DNA of 64,000 nt from Betaproteobacteria bacterium (GTDB lineage Bacteria > Pseudomonadota > Gammaproteobacteria > Burkholderiales > SG8-39). The notes beneath the pieces are model-generated. The model made no database searches, was not told the DNA's origin, and saw only the letters and a program-made list of their open reading frames with translations. The position numbers and the translations under genes were made by a program. The stretch lies in the NCBI GenBank assembly GCA_016713125.1, contig JADJPT010000006.1:1-64000 (forward strand). The letters run 5' to 3'. Shown here in pieces: positions 7,433-17,230 of the stretch. The stretch's first letter is position 1. Each line of letters begins with the position of its first letter.

Positions 7433-10400
7433 ATGCATCGAGATCTGCCCCTACAGCCCGGCGCCCGCCGCAGGCTCACCCACCTGGTCGGTTCCAGCGA
7501 CGCGCTGGCGCTTGCGCGCCTGTGCGAGCCCGGCCGGCCTATCGCCCTGATCGCCGCCGGCGCGCAGGACGCGCAGCGCCTGCTCGAGGAGGTGCAGTGG
7601 TTCGCGCCGGACCTGCGCGTCTGCCTGCTGCCCGACTGGGAAACCCTGCCCTACGACACCTTCTCGCCGCACCACGACCTGGTATCCGAGCGTCTGGCCA
7701 CGCTGTACCGAATTCAGCGCGGCGAGTTCGACCTGGCCATCGTGCCGGCCTCGACGGCGCTGTACCGGCTGTGCCCGCCGGCCTACCTGGCGGCCTACAC
7801 CTTCTTCATCGCCGAGGGCGGACGGCTCGACGCCGAGGCGCTCAAGCGCCAGCTGCTCACCGCCGGCTACGAGCACGTGACCCAGGTGGTGGCGCCGGGC
7901 GAGTACTGCATACGCGGCGGCATCGTCGACCTGTTTCCGATGGGCAGCGTGCTGCCCTACCGCATCGAGCTGTTCGACGAAAGCATCGAGACCATCCGCA
8001 CCTTCGACGTCGACACGCAGCGCACGCTGTACAAGGTCAAGGACGTTCGCCTGCTGCCGGCGCGCGAATTCCCCATGGACGAGGCCGGGGCGCGCGCAGT
8101 TCCGCTCGCGCTTCCGCGAAGTGTTCGAGGGCGACCCCTCGCGCAAGGGCATGTACCGCGACGTCTCCAACGGCATCCCGGCGGCGGGCGTGGAGTACTA
8201 CCTGCCCCTCTTCTTCGACGCGGTGGCGACGCTGTTCGACTACCTGCCCGAGGGCATCACCCTGGCCATGCACCAGGATGTGCCCGCCGCGGTCGAGCAG
8301 TTCTGGCGCGACGTGTCCTCGCGCCACAGGCTGCTCTCAGGCGACAAGGAGCGCCCGCTGCTGCCCCCGGCCCAGGTTTTCGTGCCCGCCGAGGAGTTCT
8401 TCCTGCGCATCAAGGACGCGCCGCGCATCGATCTCGGCACGGCCGCTGCCGGCGAGGCGATCGGCGCGCTGGAAGCCGCGGCCCACGATCGCGCGCTGGC
8501 GCTGCGCCCGCAGCCGCTGCAACCGCTGGGCGTGGACCGCCGCGCGGCCGACCCGCTGGCGCGGCTCAAGTCCTATGTTGAGCAGGCCGGCCTGCGCGTG
8601 CTGCTGTCGGCCGAATCGCCGGGCCGGCGCGAGACCATGAGCAGCTATTTCGCCGACTATGGCCTCAGGCCCTCGGCCAGCGCCGACTTCGCCGCCTTCA
8701 TGTCCGGCGAGGCTCGGCTGGCGCTGACCGTGGCGCCGCTGGCCAACGGCTTCGCCCTGCCCGACGAGGGCTGGTGCGTGATCACCGAAAGCGAGCTGTA
8801 CGCCGGCACGGTGCGCCAGGCGCGCGCCCGGAGCGCGGCCAAGCAGGCTTCGTTCGAGGGCATGCTGCGCGACCTCTCCGAACTGAAGACCGGCGACCCG
8901 GTCGTGCACGTGCAGCACGGCATCGGCCGCTACACCGGGCTGGTCAGCATGGATCTGGGCGAAGGCAGCACCGAGTTCCTGCTGCTCGAATACGAGGGCG
9001 GCGACAAGCTGTACGTGCCGGTGGCGCAGTTGTCGGTGGTGTCGCGCTACTCGGGCGCGCAGCCCGAGGTCGCGCCGCTGCACAAGCTGGGCAGCGGCCA
9101 GTGGGACAAGGCCAAGCGCAAGGCCGCGCAGCAGGTGCGCGACACCGCGGCCGAACTGCTCGAGCTGTACGCCAGGCGCGCCGCGCGCAAGGGCCACGCC
9201 TTCGGCATCCGCGCGCACGACATGGACGCCTTCGCCGAGGGCTTCGGCTTCGAGGAAACCGCGGACCAGGCCACCGCGATCGCCGCGGTGGTCGAGGACA
9301 TGGCCTCGGGCAAACCCATGGACCGGCTGATCTGCGGCGACGTGGGCTTCGGCAAGACCGAGGTCGCGCTGCGCGCGGCCTTCGTCGCCGTGGCCGACGG
9401 CAAGCAGGTGGCCATCCTGTGCCCCACCACGCTGCTGGCCGAGCAGCATTTCCAGACCTTCTCCGACCGCTTCGCCGACTGGCCGGTGCAGCATCGCCGA
9501 GCTGTCGCGCTTCCGCACCGGCAAGGAGACCACCCAGGTGCTGAAGGACATGGCCGACGGGCGCGTCGATGTGGTGATCGGCACGCACAAGCTGATCTCC
9601 AAGGACGCCAGGTTCGCGCGCCTGGGCCTGGTCATCATCGACGAGGAACACCGCTTCGGCGTGCGCCAGAAGGAGGCGCTGAAGGCGCTGCGCGCCGAGG
9701 TCGACGTGCTGACGCTCACCGCGACGCCGATCCCGCGCACGCTCGCCCTGTCGCTGGAGGGCCTGCGCGACTTCTCGGTGATCGCCACCGCGCCGCAGAA
9801 GCGCCTGGCGATCAAGACCTTCGTCTCGCCCTTCTCGGAAGGCATCGTGCGCGAGGCCTGCCTGCGCGAGCTCAAGCGCGGCGGGCAGATCTATTTCCTG
9901 CACAACGAAGTCGACACCATCGAGACCATGCAGTCGCGCCTGGCGCGGCTGATCCCCGAGGCGAGGATCGCCATCGCGCACGGTCAGATGCCCGAACGCG
10001 ATCTGGAACGCGTGATGCGCGAGTTCACCCAGCAGCGCCACAACATCCTGCTGTGCTCGACCATCATCGAGACCGGCATCGACAACCCGCACGCCAACAC
10101 CATCCTCATCAACCGCGCCGACAAGTTCGGTCTGGCGCAGCTGCACCAGCTGCGCGGCCGCGTCGGGCGCAGCCACCACCAGGCCTACGCCTACATGCTG
10201 ACGCCGCATCGGCCCCGGAGACGCGCCCGACGCCGGGCTGACCACCGCGGCCAAGAAGCGGCTCGAAGCCATACAGATGATGGAGGAGCTGGGTTCGGGC
10301 TTCTATCTGGCCATGCACGACCTGGAGATCCGCGGCGCCGGCGAAGTGCTCGGCGAGTCGCAGTCCGGCGAGATCCAGGAGATCGGCTTCTCGCTGTACA

Positions 10401-10904
10401 CGCGGATGCTCGAACGCGCGGTGCGCTCGCTGAAGAAGGGCAAGGCGGTGGACCTCGAGCAGCCGCTGGACATCGCCACCGAGATCAACCTGCATGCCGG
10501 CCCTGCTGCCTTCGGACTACTGCAGCGACGTGCACGAGCGGCTGACGCTGTACAAGCGCCTGTCCAATTGCGAGAGCGCGGACGAGCTCGACTCGATGAA
10601 GGAGGAACTGATCGACCGCTTCGGCGACCTGCCGGAATCGGCGCGCGCACTGCTCGACAGCCACGCGCTGCGCATCCTGTCGCGGCCGCTGGGCGTCGCC
10701 CGGCTGGACGCCACGCATGAAGCGCTGGTGCTGCAGTTCGCCAGGAACGCCCCGGTGGATGGCGCGAAGATCATCGAGCTGATGCACAAGCGCCGCAACT
10801 GGAAGCTGGCCGGACCGGAGAAGCTGCGCATCGAGGCCCGCATGCCGCTCTGGCAGGAGCGCGTCGCCGCCGCCCGCGACGCGATGAAGACCCTGTCGGC
10901 ATGA
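7433..10904 (+). CDS. mfd: Transcription-repair coupling factor, four frameshifts
   Basis: Mfd removes RNA polymerase stalled at DNA damage and recruits UvrA for strand-specific repair. The product is about 1155 residues, as expected. The N-terminal UvrB-like module contains LPDWETLPYDTFSPHHDLVS. The RNA-polymerase-interacting (CarD-like) domain reads GDPVVHVQHGIGRYTGL. The translocase has Walker A GDVGFGKTEVALRAAF, the DEEH box IIDEEHRFGVRQ, motif III TLTATPIPRT, and RGRVGRSHHQAYAYM (motif VI). The TRCF C-terminal domain ends in AARDAMKTLSA. The frame changes near 8098, 9490, 10210 and 10497, yet conserved text resumes in register each time: an extra A at GTGCAGCATCG, an extra base near GGCCCCGG and a two-base loss before CCGGCCCTGCTGCC explain three of them. 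These look like sequence errors. Confidence 0.93.
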
Positions 10905-10916
10905 AGTCCTGAGTGC

Positions 10917-11732
10917 ATGAACGCGCCCGCCCTTGGCGGCGCTGCTGTTCGGCCGCTTGCGCCCCTTTGTGCGGCGGCGCCGGCGCAGGATTCGCTGGAC
11001 CCGCGCCTGCGGCCGGCCGAAGGCGCGCTGGCGCGCGGCGATTTCGCGCAGGCGATCGCCATCCTCAAGCCGCTCGCCGCCCGGTTCGCCCAGGCGCAGG
11101 TGCTGCTCGCGCAGACGCTGGAAACCGCGCCCGAGCCGCACGGCGACCCGGGCGCCGCGGCCGGCTGGTACCTGCGTGCGGCGCAGGGCGGACTCCCGGA
11201 GGCGCAGAACAACCTCGGCGCGATGTACTTCGACGGACGCGGCGTGCCGCAGGACTTCGCGCAGGCGCTGACGTGGTACCGCGCGGCCGCGGTGCAGGGC
11301 TACGCCGTCGCGCAATACAACCTCGGCATCCTGCATGGCACCGGGATGGGCGTGCCGCGCGACGCCGCGGAGATGGCGCTATGGATGCGGCGCGCCGCGC
11401 AGTCCGGACTGGCCGCCGCGCAGGCCCAGCTCGGCCGCCTGTACCTGGACGGCGAAGGCGTGCCGGCCGACCCGGCGCAGGCTGCGAAGTGGTTTCGCGC
11501 TTCCGCCGAGCAGGGCTATGCCTGGGGCCAGCACTATCTGGCCTCCCTGTACCAGAAAGGCCACGGCGTGCCGCGCGACCTGCGCATCGCGCACGACTGG
11601 TTCCTGCGCGCCGCGCGCGGCGGCAACCGCACCGCCATGCAGTCGCTGGCGCGCATCTACGAACTCGGCCTGGGCGTGCCGGCCGACGCGGCGCAGTCCG
11701 CGCTCTGGAAGCAGCGCAGCGAGGAAAACTGA
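10917..11732 (+). CDS. Sel1-like repeat protein, probably exported
   Basis: A 271-residue protein made mostly of about five Sel1-like repeats (TPR-related, about 36 residues each): for example AQNNLGAMYFDGRGVPQDFA, AQYNLGILHGTGMGVPRDAA, AQLGRLYLDGEGVPADPAQA and HYLASLYQKGHGVPRDLRIA. Such repeats act as protein-interaction scaffolds. The first 25 residues end in APLCAAAPAQ, a likely signal-peptidase site, but the core before it is not convincingly hydrophobic; a different frame of the same bases reads AALLFGRL, so a pair of compensating indels may garble the signal peptide. It follows mfd by 12 bases and precedes serB by 10, so all three may be co-transcribed. Confidence 0.75.
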   Translation: MNAPALGGAAVRPLAPLCAAAPAQDSLDPRLRPAEGALARGDFAQAIAILKPLAARFAQAQVLLAQTLETAPEPHGDPGAAAGWYLRAAQGGLPEAQNNLGAMYFDGRGVPQDFAQALTWYRAAAVQGYAVAQYNLGILHGTGMGVPRDAAEMALWMRRAAQSGLAAAQAQLGRLYLDGEGVPADPAQAAKWFRASAEQGYAWGQHYLASLYQKGHGVPRDLRIAHDWFLRAARGGNRTAMQSLARIYELGLGVPADAAQSALWKQRSEEN

Positions 11733-11742
11733 GGAGGCCCGC

Positions 11743-12585
11743 TTGAACCTGGTGCTGATGGGACCGCAGATGAATGCACAGCGCTCGGCCGAGGCGGCCG
11801 CCCTGGTGCGCGCGCATGCCGAGGAGCAGATCGGGCCGCTGGCGTTCCGCCTGCGCGGCGTGGATCTGGAGGTGGCCGCCGAGGGCACGCTGGCGGTTTA
11901 CGCCGGCATGCACGGGCTGGACCACGCCTGGGTGCCCGAGGGCCGGCGCTTCGCCGACCTGCGCCTGATCGCGATGGACATGGACTCCACGCTGATCACC
12001 ATCGAGTGCATCGACGAGATCGGCGACGCGATCGGCATCAAGGACCGCATCGCGGAGATCACCGCGCAGGCGATGCGCGGCGAGATCGACTACCCGGAGA
12101 GCCTGCGCCGGCGCGTGGCCATGCTGGCCGGCCTGGACGTGGGCGCACTCGCCAACGTCTACCATCAGAAATTGCGCCTGTCGCCCGGCGCCGAGATCCT
12201 GGTCGACGCCGCCAAGCGCCGCGGCATCCGCCTGCTGCTGGTTTCCGGCGGCTTCACCTATTTCACCGACCGGCTCAAGGATCGCCTGGGCCTGGACCAC
12301 ACGGCGTCGAACGTGCTCGAGATCGAGGCTGGCCGGCTCACCGGGCGCGTGATCGGCGACATCGTCGACGCGCAAGGCAAGGCCGCCAGGCTGCGCAGCC
12401 TGGCGCAGTCTATGGGCCTGGCGCGCGAACAGGTCTTGGCGATCGGCGACGGTGCCAACGACCTGGCCATGATGGCCGAGGCCGGCGTGTCGGTGGCCTA
12501 CCGCGCCAAGCCGGTGGTCAAGGCGCGTGCCACGCACGCGCTGGACCACATGGGCCTGGACGGCGTGCTGCACCTCTACGAATAG
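11743..12585 (+). CDS. serB: Phosphoserine phosphatase
   Basis: SerB hydrolyses O-phosphoserine to serine, the last step of serine synthesis. The 280-residue HAD-fold enzyme has an N-terminal regulatory region (residues 1-75) followed by motif I MDMDSTLITIECIDEIGD with the nucleophilic Asp, the cap domain, motif II VSGGFTYFTDRL and motif IV AIGDGANDLAMMAEAGVSVA. The start is taken as TTG at 11743-11745 because a strong GAGGAGG ribosome-binding site lies six bases upstream; the next in-frame ATG (11758) lacks one. The Sel1 gene ends within that ribosome-binding site, implying coupled translation. Confidence 0.93.
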   Translation: MNLVLMGPQMNAQRSAEAAALVRAHAEEQIGPLAFRLRGVDLEVAAEGTLAVYAGMHGLDHAWVPEGRRFADLRLIAMDMDSTLITIECIDEIGDAIGIKDRIAEITAQAMRGEIDYPESLRRRVAMLAGLDVGALANVYHQKLRLSPGAEILVDAAKRRGIRLLLVSGGFTYFTDRLKDRLGLDHTASNVLEIEAGRLTGRVIGDIVDAQGKAARLRSLAQSMGLAREQVLAIGDGANDLAMMAEAGVSVAYRAKPVVKARATHALDHMGLDGVLHLYE

Positions 12586-12611
12586 ACCACAACCACTTGC
12601 GGAGACCGACG

Positions 12612-13040
12612 ATGGCGGCGATGCGGAAGTTCATGGAAGGCTACCAGCGCGCCTGGCAGACGCGCGACGACGAGTTGCTCGCCAGCCTGTTCACCCCGGA
12701 GGCCGTGTACCGCAACACGCCGTTCGACGCGCAGCACGGCCACGCGGCGATCCGCAAGTACTGGGACCGCGTCAAGCTGCAGGCCGACATCACGCTGCGT
12801 TTCGACGTCGTCGCCGACGGCGAGCGCTCGGGCTGCGCGCACTGGAACGTCACCTACCGCGTGACCTCCGAGGAGATGTTCGCGATGTGGGCGGCTTCGG
12901 CCGGCACCGGCGTGCCACAGCGTGCTCCCGGAGAGCCGCTGCCGCGACTGGAACTCGACGGCCTGGCGCTGGCGCAGTTCGACGCCGCCGGCCTGTGCAC
13001 CGAATTCCGCATCTGGTGGCACAGCCGCAAACTGGCTTGA
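12612..13040 (+). CDS. SnoaL/NTF2-like protein
   Basis: A 142-residue single-domain protein with the cone-shaped NTF2-like fold. The N-terminal helix FMEGYQRAWQTRDDELLASL, the block LFTPEAVYRNTPFDAQHGHA and the strand ending CTEFRIWWHSRKLA match SnoaL-like polyketide-cyclase or ketosteroid-isomerase-like proteins. No catalytic function can be assigned because these proteins vary widely. It starts 27 bases after serB with an upstream GGAGA and is followed immediately by the MFS gene, so it may share a transcript with both. Confidence 0.7.
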   Translation: MAAMRKFMEGYQRAWQTRDDELLASLFTPEAVYRNTPFDAQHGHAAIRKYWDRVKLQADITLRFDVVADGERSGCAHWNVTYRVTSEEMFAMWAASAGTGVPQRAPGEPLPRLELDGLALAQFDAAGLCTEFRIWWHSRKLA

Positions 13041-13042
13041 GC

Positions 13043-14308
13043 GTGACCGGACAGCCCACTCCGGCCTCACCCGCGCCGCCGCTGCGCGCGCGCATCGTGC
13101 TGTTCCTGTTGTTGTCCGCGGCGACCGGGCTGAGCCAGTTCTACCGCGTCTCGAACAGCGTCATCGGCCCGGAAATCGCCGCCGAACTTTCGCTCAGCGC
13201 CCTGCAGCTGGGCCTGGCCGGCGGCGCCTTTTTTCTCGCGCTGCTGGTCGCGCAGATCCCGGTGGGCATGGCCTTCGACCGCTGGGGCGCGCGCGCCACG
13301 CTCGCTTCGATCAGCGGTCTTGCGGTGCTGGGAGCGCTGTGGATCGCCGCCGCGCGCAATCCCGCCGAGCTGATCGCCGCGCGCTTCGTGGTCGGCCTGG
13401 GTTGTGCGGCCAACTTCATGGCCGCCGTCTACCTGTGCTCGCGCTGGTACGGCGCGGACCGCTTCACGCTGGCCTTGTCCTGGGTGTTCGCCGCCAGCAA
13501 TCTGGGCACGCTGGCCGCCGCCACGCCGCTGGCCTGGGCCGCGCAGCACTGGGGCTGGCGGCGTGCCTTCGTCGCGCTGGCGCTCGCCACCGTGGCCATG
13601 GCGCTGCTGTTCTGGTGGCGGGTGCGCGACGATCCGCCGGGTGCGCCACCGCCCGCGCACAGGCGCGAATCGCTGGCCGAGATCTGGCGCGGATTGCTCG
13701 AGGTCTGGCGCACGCCGGGACTGGGGCCGGTGTTTTCCATGCACGTGTTCGCCTATGCCTGCATGGTCACCGTGCTCGGCGTATGGGCCGGCCCGTACCT
13801 GAACGACGTGCACGGCCTGGACGGGGTTGCGCGCGGCAACGTTTTGCTGGGCATGGGCGTGGCGCAGATCGTCGGCTTGCTGGTGTTCGGCCCGCTGGAC
13901 CGGATACTGGGCACGCGCAAGCGCATCGTGGTCGCCGGCGCCTCGTTGTCGATCGTGGTGTTCGCCACGCTGGCCCTGCTCGAACGGCCGCCGCTGGCAC
14001 TGGCCGTCGCGCTGCTGGCCGCCATCCCTTTCCTCTCCTCCTACTCCATCGTCATCGTGGCGCAGGGGCGCGCGCTGTTTCCCGCCCACCTGGCCGGACG
14101 CGGCGTGACCACGGTGAACATGGCGCAGGTGCTGGGCGCCACCGGCCTGCCGGCGCTGAGCGGCTGGATCGTCGGCGCGATGAGCGCGCCGGCGGGCGGC
14201 GCGGCGCCCGAGGCGGCGTATCGCGCGGTGTTCGCGGCGCTGGCGGCCGGCAGCCTGCTCGGCCTGTCGATCTACCTGCGCTCGAAGGACAGCCGTCCCG
14301 CGGCTTGA
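13043..14308 (+). CDS. MFS transporter
   Basis: A 421-residue inner-membrane permease of the major facilitator superfamily with 12 predicted helices. FYRVSNSVIGPEIAAELSLS lies in the first periplasmic loop, and the motif A-like loop is MAFDRWGARATLASISG. The central cytosolic loop reads WWRVRDDPPGAPPPAHRRES. The second half is well preserved through YRAVFAALAAGSLLGLSIYL. GTG at 13043 is the likely start, two bases after the SnoaL-like stop; a TTG at 13037 is an alternative. Substrate is unknown. Confidence 0.85.
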   Translation: MTGQPTPASPAPPLRARIVLFLLLSAATGLSQFYRVSNSVIGPEIAAELSLSALQLGLAGGAFFLALLVAQIPVGMAFDRWGARATLASISGLAVLGALWIAAARNPAELIAARFVVGLGCAANFMAAVYLCSRWYGADRFTLALSWVFAASNLGTLAAATPLAWAAQHWGWRRAFVALALATVAMALLFWWRVRDDPPGAPPPAHRRESLAEIWRGLLEVWRTPGLGPVFSMHVFAYACMVTVLGVWAGPYLNDVHGLDGVARGNVLLGMGVAQIVGLLVFGPLDRILGTRKRIVVAGASLSIVVFATLALLERPPLALAVALLAAIPFLSSYSIVIVAQGRALFPAHLAGRGVTTVNMAQVLGATGLPALSGWIVGAMSAPAGGAAPEAAYRAVFAALAAGSLLGLSIYLRSKDSRPAA

Positions 14309-14329
14309 ACCGCCGGAGGCCCACAACGC

Positions 14330-14497
14330 TCAGGGCGCCGGCGTCTTCTTCTTCGCCTTGCGGTCGGCCATGATCTTGTCGTAGCACTCGGCGCACACCT
14401 GGCGCGAACTCTTGGTGCCCGGCAAGGCGCGAAAGGTCGCGCGCGGCTTGGAGTGCTGGCCGTGGAAACAGAACTTCAGCGGATTCAGGTTGCTCAT
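14330..14497 (-). CDS. 55-residue Cys/Lys-rich small protein
   Basis: A short gene with a very strong ribosome-binding site (GGAGAAGG three bases before the ATG). The product begins MSNLNPLKFCFHGQHSKPRA and continues through RQVCAECYDKIMADRKAKKK to the end. Cysteines 10, 35 and 38 plus histidines 12 and 15 could bind zinc, and the C-terminus is strongly basic (RKAKKK). No hydrophobic segment is present, so it should be cytosolic and may contact nucleic acid. I do not recognise a named family. It is transcribed towards the convergent MFS gene and lies between that gene and the M20 peptidase gene. Confidence 0.65.
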   Translation of the reverse strand: MSNLNPLKFCFHGQHSKPRATFRALPGTKSSRQVCAECYDKIMADRKAKKKTPAP

Positions 14498-14549
14498 TCC
14501 TTCTCCTGGAAACTCGGCAGGGTGATGCGGGTGATCGAAACGACGGCCC

Positions 14550-16037
14550 TCAGGGACAGGCCGCCATCACCTGCGCCACCGCAGCGGTCAACCGCTTGCC
14601 GTAGGGCACGTGCAGAAACTCGTTCGGTCCATGCGCGTTGCTGCGGGGCCCCAGCACGCCGCAGACCATCATCTGCGCCTGCGGGAAGCCCTGTTGCAGC
14701 AGGCTCATCAAGGGAATAGTACCTCCCTGGCCGATGTAGCCCAGCGGCGCGCCGTAGTGCGCCTGCGAGGCGCTGTTCAGGGCCTGCTCCAGCCAGGGTG
14801 AGAGCGAAGGGGCGTTCCAGCCCGAAGCGCCGTAGGCCCCCGCCCGCCCGTCGGGCTGGAAAGTCACGCGCGCGTCGTACGGCGCGTTGTCCTCCAGCAG
14901 CGCCTTGAGCCGCAATGCCGCCTGGTGGCCGTCGACCAGCGGCGGCAGGCGCAGGCTGAGCTTGAACGCCGTATGCGGCCGCAGCACGTTGCCGGCGTTA
15001 TTGAGCTCCGGAAAGCCGTCGGCCCCGGTGACCGAGAGCGCCGGCCGCCAGGTGCGGTTCAGCAAAGCCTCGACCGGATCGGTGGTGGTCGGCAGCACGG
15101 GCGCCCCCTCGGCACCGCAGGACCAGGGGAACCGCTTCCAGACCTCGTCGCCGAGGATCTGCGCGGTGGCCCGCGCCTGCTCCAGGCGTGCAGCGGGCAA
15201 CGCGCAATGAAAGCTCTCCGGCAACAGCCGTCCGGTGGCGCTGTCCTCAAGGCGGTCCAGCACCTGGCGCAGGATGCGGAAGCTGGAGGGCACCAGACCG
15301 CTGGCATCGCCCGAATGCACCCCCTCGGTCAGCACCTCGACCCGTAGCACGCCGCTCACCAGGCCGCGCAGGCTGGTGGTGAGCCAGAGCTGGTCGTAGT
15401 TGCCTGCGCCCGAATCCAGACACACCACCAGTTCCACCTTGCCCAGACGCGCCCGCAGCGCGTCCAGGTAGGCCGGCAGGTCGTAGGAGCCGCTCTCCTC
15501 GCAGGATTCGATCAGGCCCACGCAGCGCGGGCGGGGGATGCCCTGACGATCCAGGGCCTCGATGGCGGTGATCGCGGCATAGATCGCATAGCCGTCGTCG
15601 GCCCCGCCGCGCCCGTAAAGCCTGCCGTCCTCGTACTTGGGCGTCCACGGTCCGAGATCGGCGCGCCAGCCGTTGAACTCGGGCTGCTTGTCCAGGTGTC
15701 CGTACAGGCACACGGTGGGCGCGTCGCCGGCATTGCCGCCGGCGCGGGTCGCCGGCACCTCGAAGAAAATCACCGGCGTGCGGCCCGGCAGGCGAACAAT
15801 CTCGAGCTTGAGGCCGGCGACCTTGCGACCTTCGACCCAGGCCGCGGCTTCGCGCATCACCTGCTCGATGTGGCCGTGGCTTTCCCATTCGGCGTCGAAC
15901 ATCGGGCTCTTGGCCGGAATGGCGATGTAGCGCGTCAGGGCCGGAATGATGCGCTCGTCCCAGGCCCGGTCGGCGTAGGCGGCCAGCGCCCCGGCTTCAT
16001 CCGGCTGTATCGGCAGGTTGGGGTCGCGTGCGTTCAT
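14550..16037 (-). CDS. M20-family metallopeptidase (dipeptidase-like)
   Basis: A 495-residue zinc peptidase of the M20 family, subtype with CNDP/DapE-like dipeptidases. Metal and catalytic motifs are visible in order: VCLYGHLDKQPEFNGW (His ligand and catalytic Asp, about residue 112), YGRGGADDGYAIYAAI (bridging Asp), GLIESCEESGSYDLPAYL (catalytic Glu pair) and GPRSNAHGPNEFLHVPYGKR (C-terminal His ligand). The lid domain contains EGVHSGDASGLVPSSFRIL. It should be cytosolic, acting on short peptides or carnosine-like dipeptides. It is preceded by a 69-base gap from the ABC permease gene with the same direction. Confidence 0.88.
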   Translation of the reverse strand: MNARDPNLPIQPDEAGALAAYADRAWDERIIPALTRYIAIPAKSPMFDAEWESHGHIEQVMREAAAWVEGRKVAGLKLEIVRLPGRTPVIFFEVPATRAGGNAGDAPTVCLYGHLDKQPEFNGWRADLGPWTPKYEDGRLYGRGGADDGYAIYAAITAIEALDRQGIPRPRCVGLIESCEESGSYDLPAYLDALRARLGKVELVVCLDSGAGNYDQLWLTTSLRGLVSGVLRVEVLTEGVHSGDASGLVPSSFRILRQVLDRLEDSATGRLLPESFHCALPAARLEQARATAQILGDEVWKRFPWSCGAEGAPVLPTTTDPVEALLNRTWRPALSVTGADGFPELNNAGNVLRPHTAFKLSLRLPPLVDGHQAALRLKALLEDNAPYDARVTFQPDGRAGAYGASGWNAPSLSPWLEQALNSASQAHYGAPLGYIGQGGTIPLMSLLQQGFPQAQMMVCGVLGPRSNAHGPNEFLHVPYGKRLTAAVAQVMAACP

Positions 16038-16106
16038 GCGGAGTCTCCGGGGCGGACGTCGGGGGTTGCGGTCTTCAATCGGCTCCTCGTCGGGCCTGGG
16101 AAAGGT

Positions 16107-17228
16107 TCAGGCCATGGCCGATATGGTCTTGCGAAAACGCGCCAGCGACAAGGAAAACAGCACGGCGCCGATGGCCGCCAGCGAAACCAGTTGCGGCCAG
16201 ACCACGGACAGCCCGGCGCCACGGTACAGGACGGCCTGCGAGAACATCACGAAATGGGTGGTCGGCGCCCCGAGCATCAGATAGCGCACCACGTCGGGCA
16301 TGCTTTCGCGCGGCGTCATGCCGCCGGACAGCACCTGCAGGGGAATGATCAGCAGCATGAACAACAGGCCCAGCTGGGGCATGGAACGGGCCAGTGTGCC
16401 GAGCAGGATGCCCATCGAGGTGGTGGCGAACAGCAGCAGCACGGTGCCGCCCATGAACAGCCACAGCGAGCCCTCGATGGGCACGCGCAGCGCGCCCTGC
16501 ACCACGAAGGTCAGCGACAACGCGGTGGCGATCATCACCACCAGCACCATCGACCAGACCTTGCTGCTCATGATCTCCAGGCGCGTCACCGGCATCACCA
16601 GCAGGTGCTCGACGGTGCCGTGCTCGCGCTCGCGCAGCAGCGCGGCGCCGCTCAGGATGATCGACAGCATGGTCACCACGTTGATGAGTTCCATGACCGC
16701 GCCGAACCATGCATGGTTGAGTTCCGGATTGAAGCGCGCGCGCAGCGCCAGGTCGACCGCCGGAGCGGTCGCGCCATGCTGCCGGCGGACGAAGCCGTCG
16801 ACCTCGTCGGTGACGATGGCCTGCACGTAGCCGCTGCCGGTGAAGGCCTGGCTCATGCGCGTGGCATCCACGTTGAGCTGGATTGCGGGCCTGCGCCCGG
16901 CCAGCACGTCGCGTTCGAATCCCGGCGGAATGTCGAGCGCGAAGGTGTAGAGGCCGGCGTCCATGCCTTTGTCCATCGCCGGCTGCGTGATCATGAACGG
17001 CGGCACGAAATGCGGCGGATAGAAGGCCGATGCGATGCGCTTCGACAGCGCCGAGCCGTCCTCGTCGACGATGGCGATCGGCACCCTGCGCAGGGACTCC
17101 GGCACCGCGGTGGCCGCGATGTAGATTGCCGCCGTGAACGCCCACAGGATGAGCACCATCAGCATCGGGTCGCGCAGCAGGCTGCGCAGTTCCTTGATTC
17201 CAAGGTGCAGGACGTTGGCTGCGCGCAC
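16107..17228 (-). CDS. ABC-2 type permease (YhhJ-like)
   Basis: A 373-residue inner-membrane ABC-2 family permease. An N-terminal helix (LMVLILWAFTAAIYIAATAV) is followed by a periplasmic domain of about 150 residues (VPIAIVDEDGSALSKRIASA) and five C-terminal helices, the usual YhhJ/YbhR layout. The family landmark EREHGTVEHLLVMPVTRLEI precedes the second helix. Start is GTG at 17226-17228, two bases after the stop of the ATPase-permease gene and preceded by AGGAG. Third structural gene of an efflux operon with the HlyD-like adaptor and the RbbA-like protein, where two permease units would pair. Confidence 0.88.
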   Translation of the reverse strand: MRAANVLHLGIKELRSLLRDPMLMVLILWAFTAAIYIAATAVPESLRRVPIAIVDEDGSALSKRIASAFYPPHFVPPFMITQPAMDKGMDAGLYTFALDIPPGFERDVLAGRRPAIQLNVDATRMSQAFTGSGYVQAIVTDEVDGFVRRQHGATAPAVDLALRARFNPELNHAWFGAVMELINVVTMLSIILSGAALLREREHGTVEHLLVMPVTRLEIMSSKVWSMVLVVMIATALSLTFVVQGALRVPIEGSLWLFMGGTVLLLFATTSMGILLGTLARSMPQLGLLFMLLIIPLQVLSGGMTPRESMPDVVRYLMLGAPTTHFVMFSQAVLYRGAGLSVVWPQLVSLAAIGAVLFSLSLARFRKTISAMA

Positions 17229-17230
17229 GC

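Noticed and set aside
7433..10904. mfd as a pseudogene
   Set aside because: All conserved domains are present in order and each frame break is explained by a one- or two-base indel, so sequence error is simpler.
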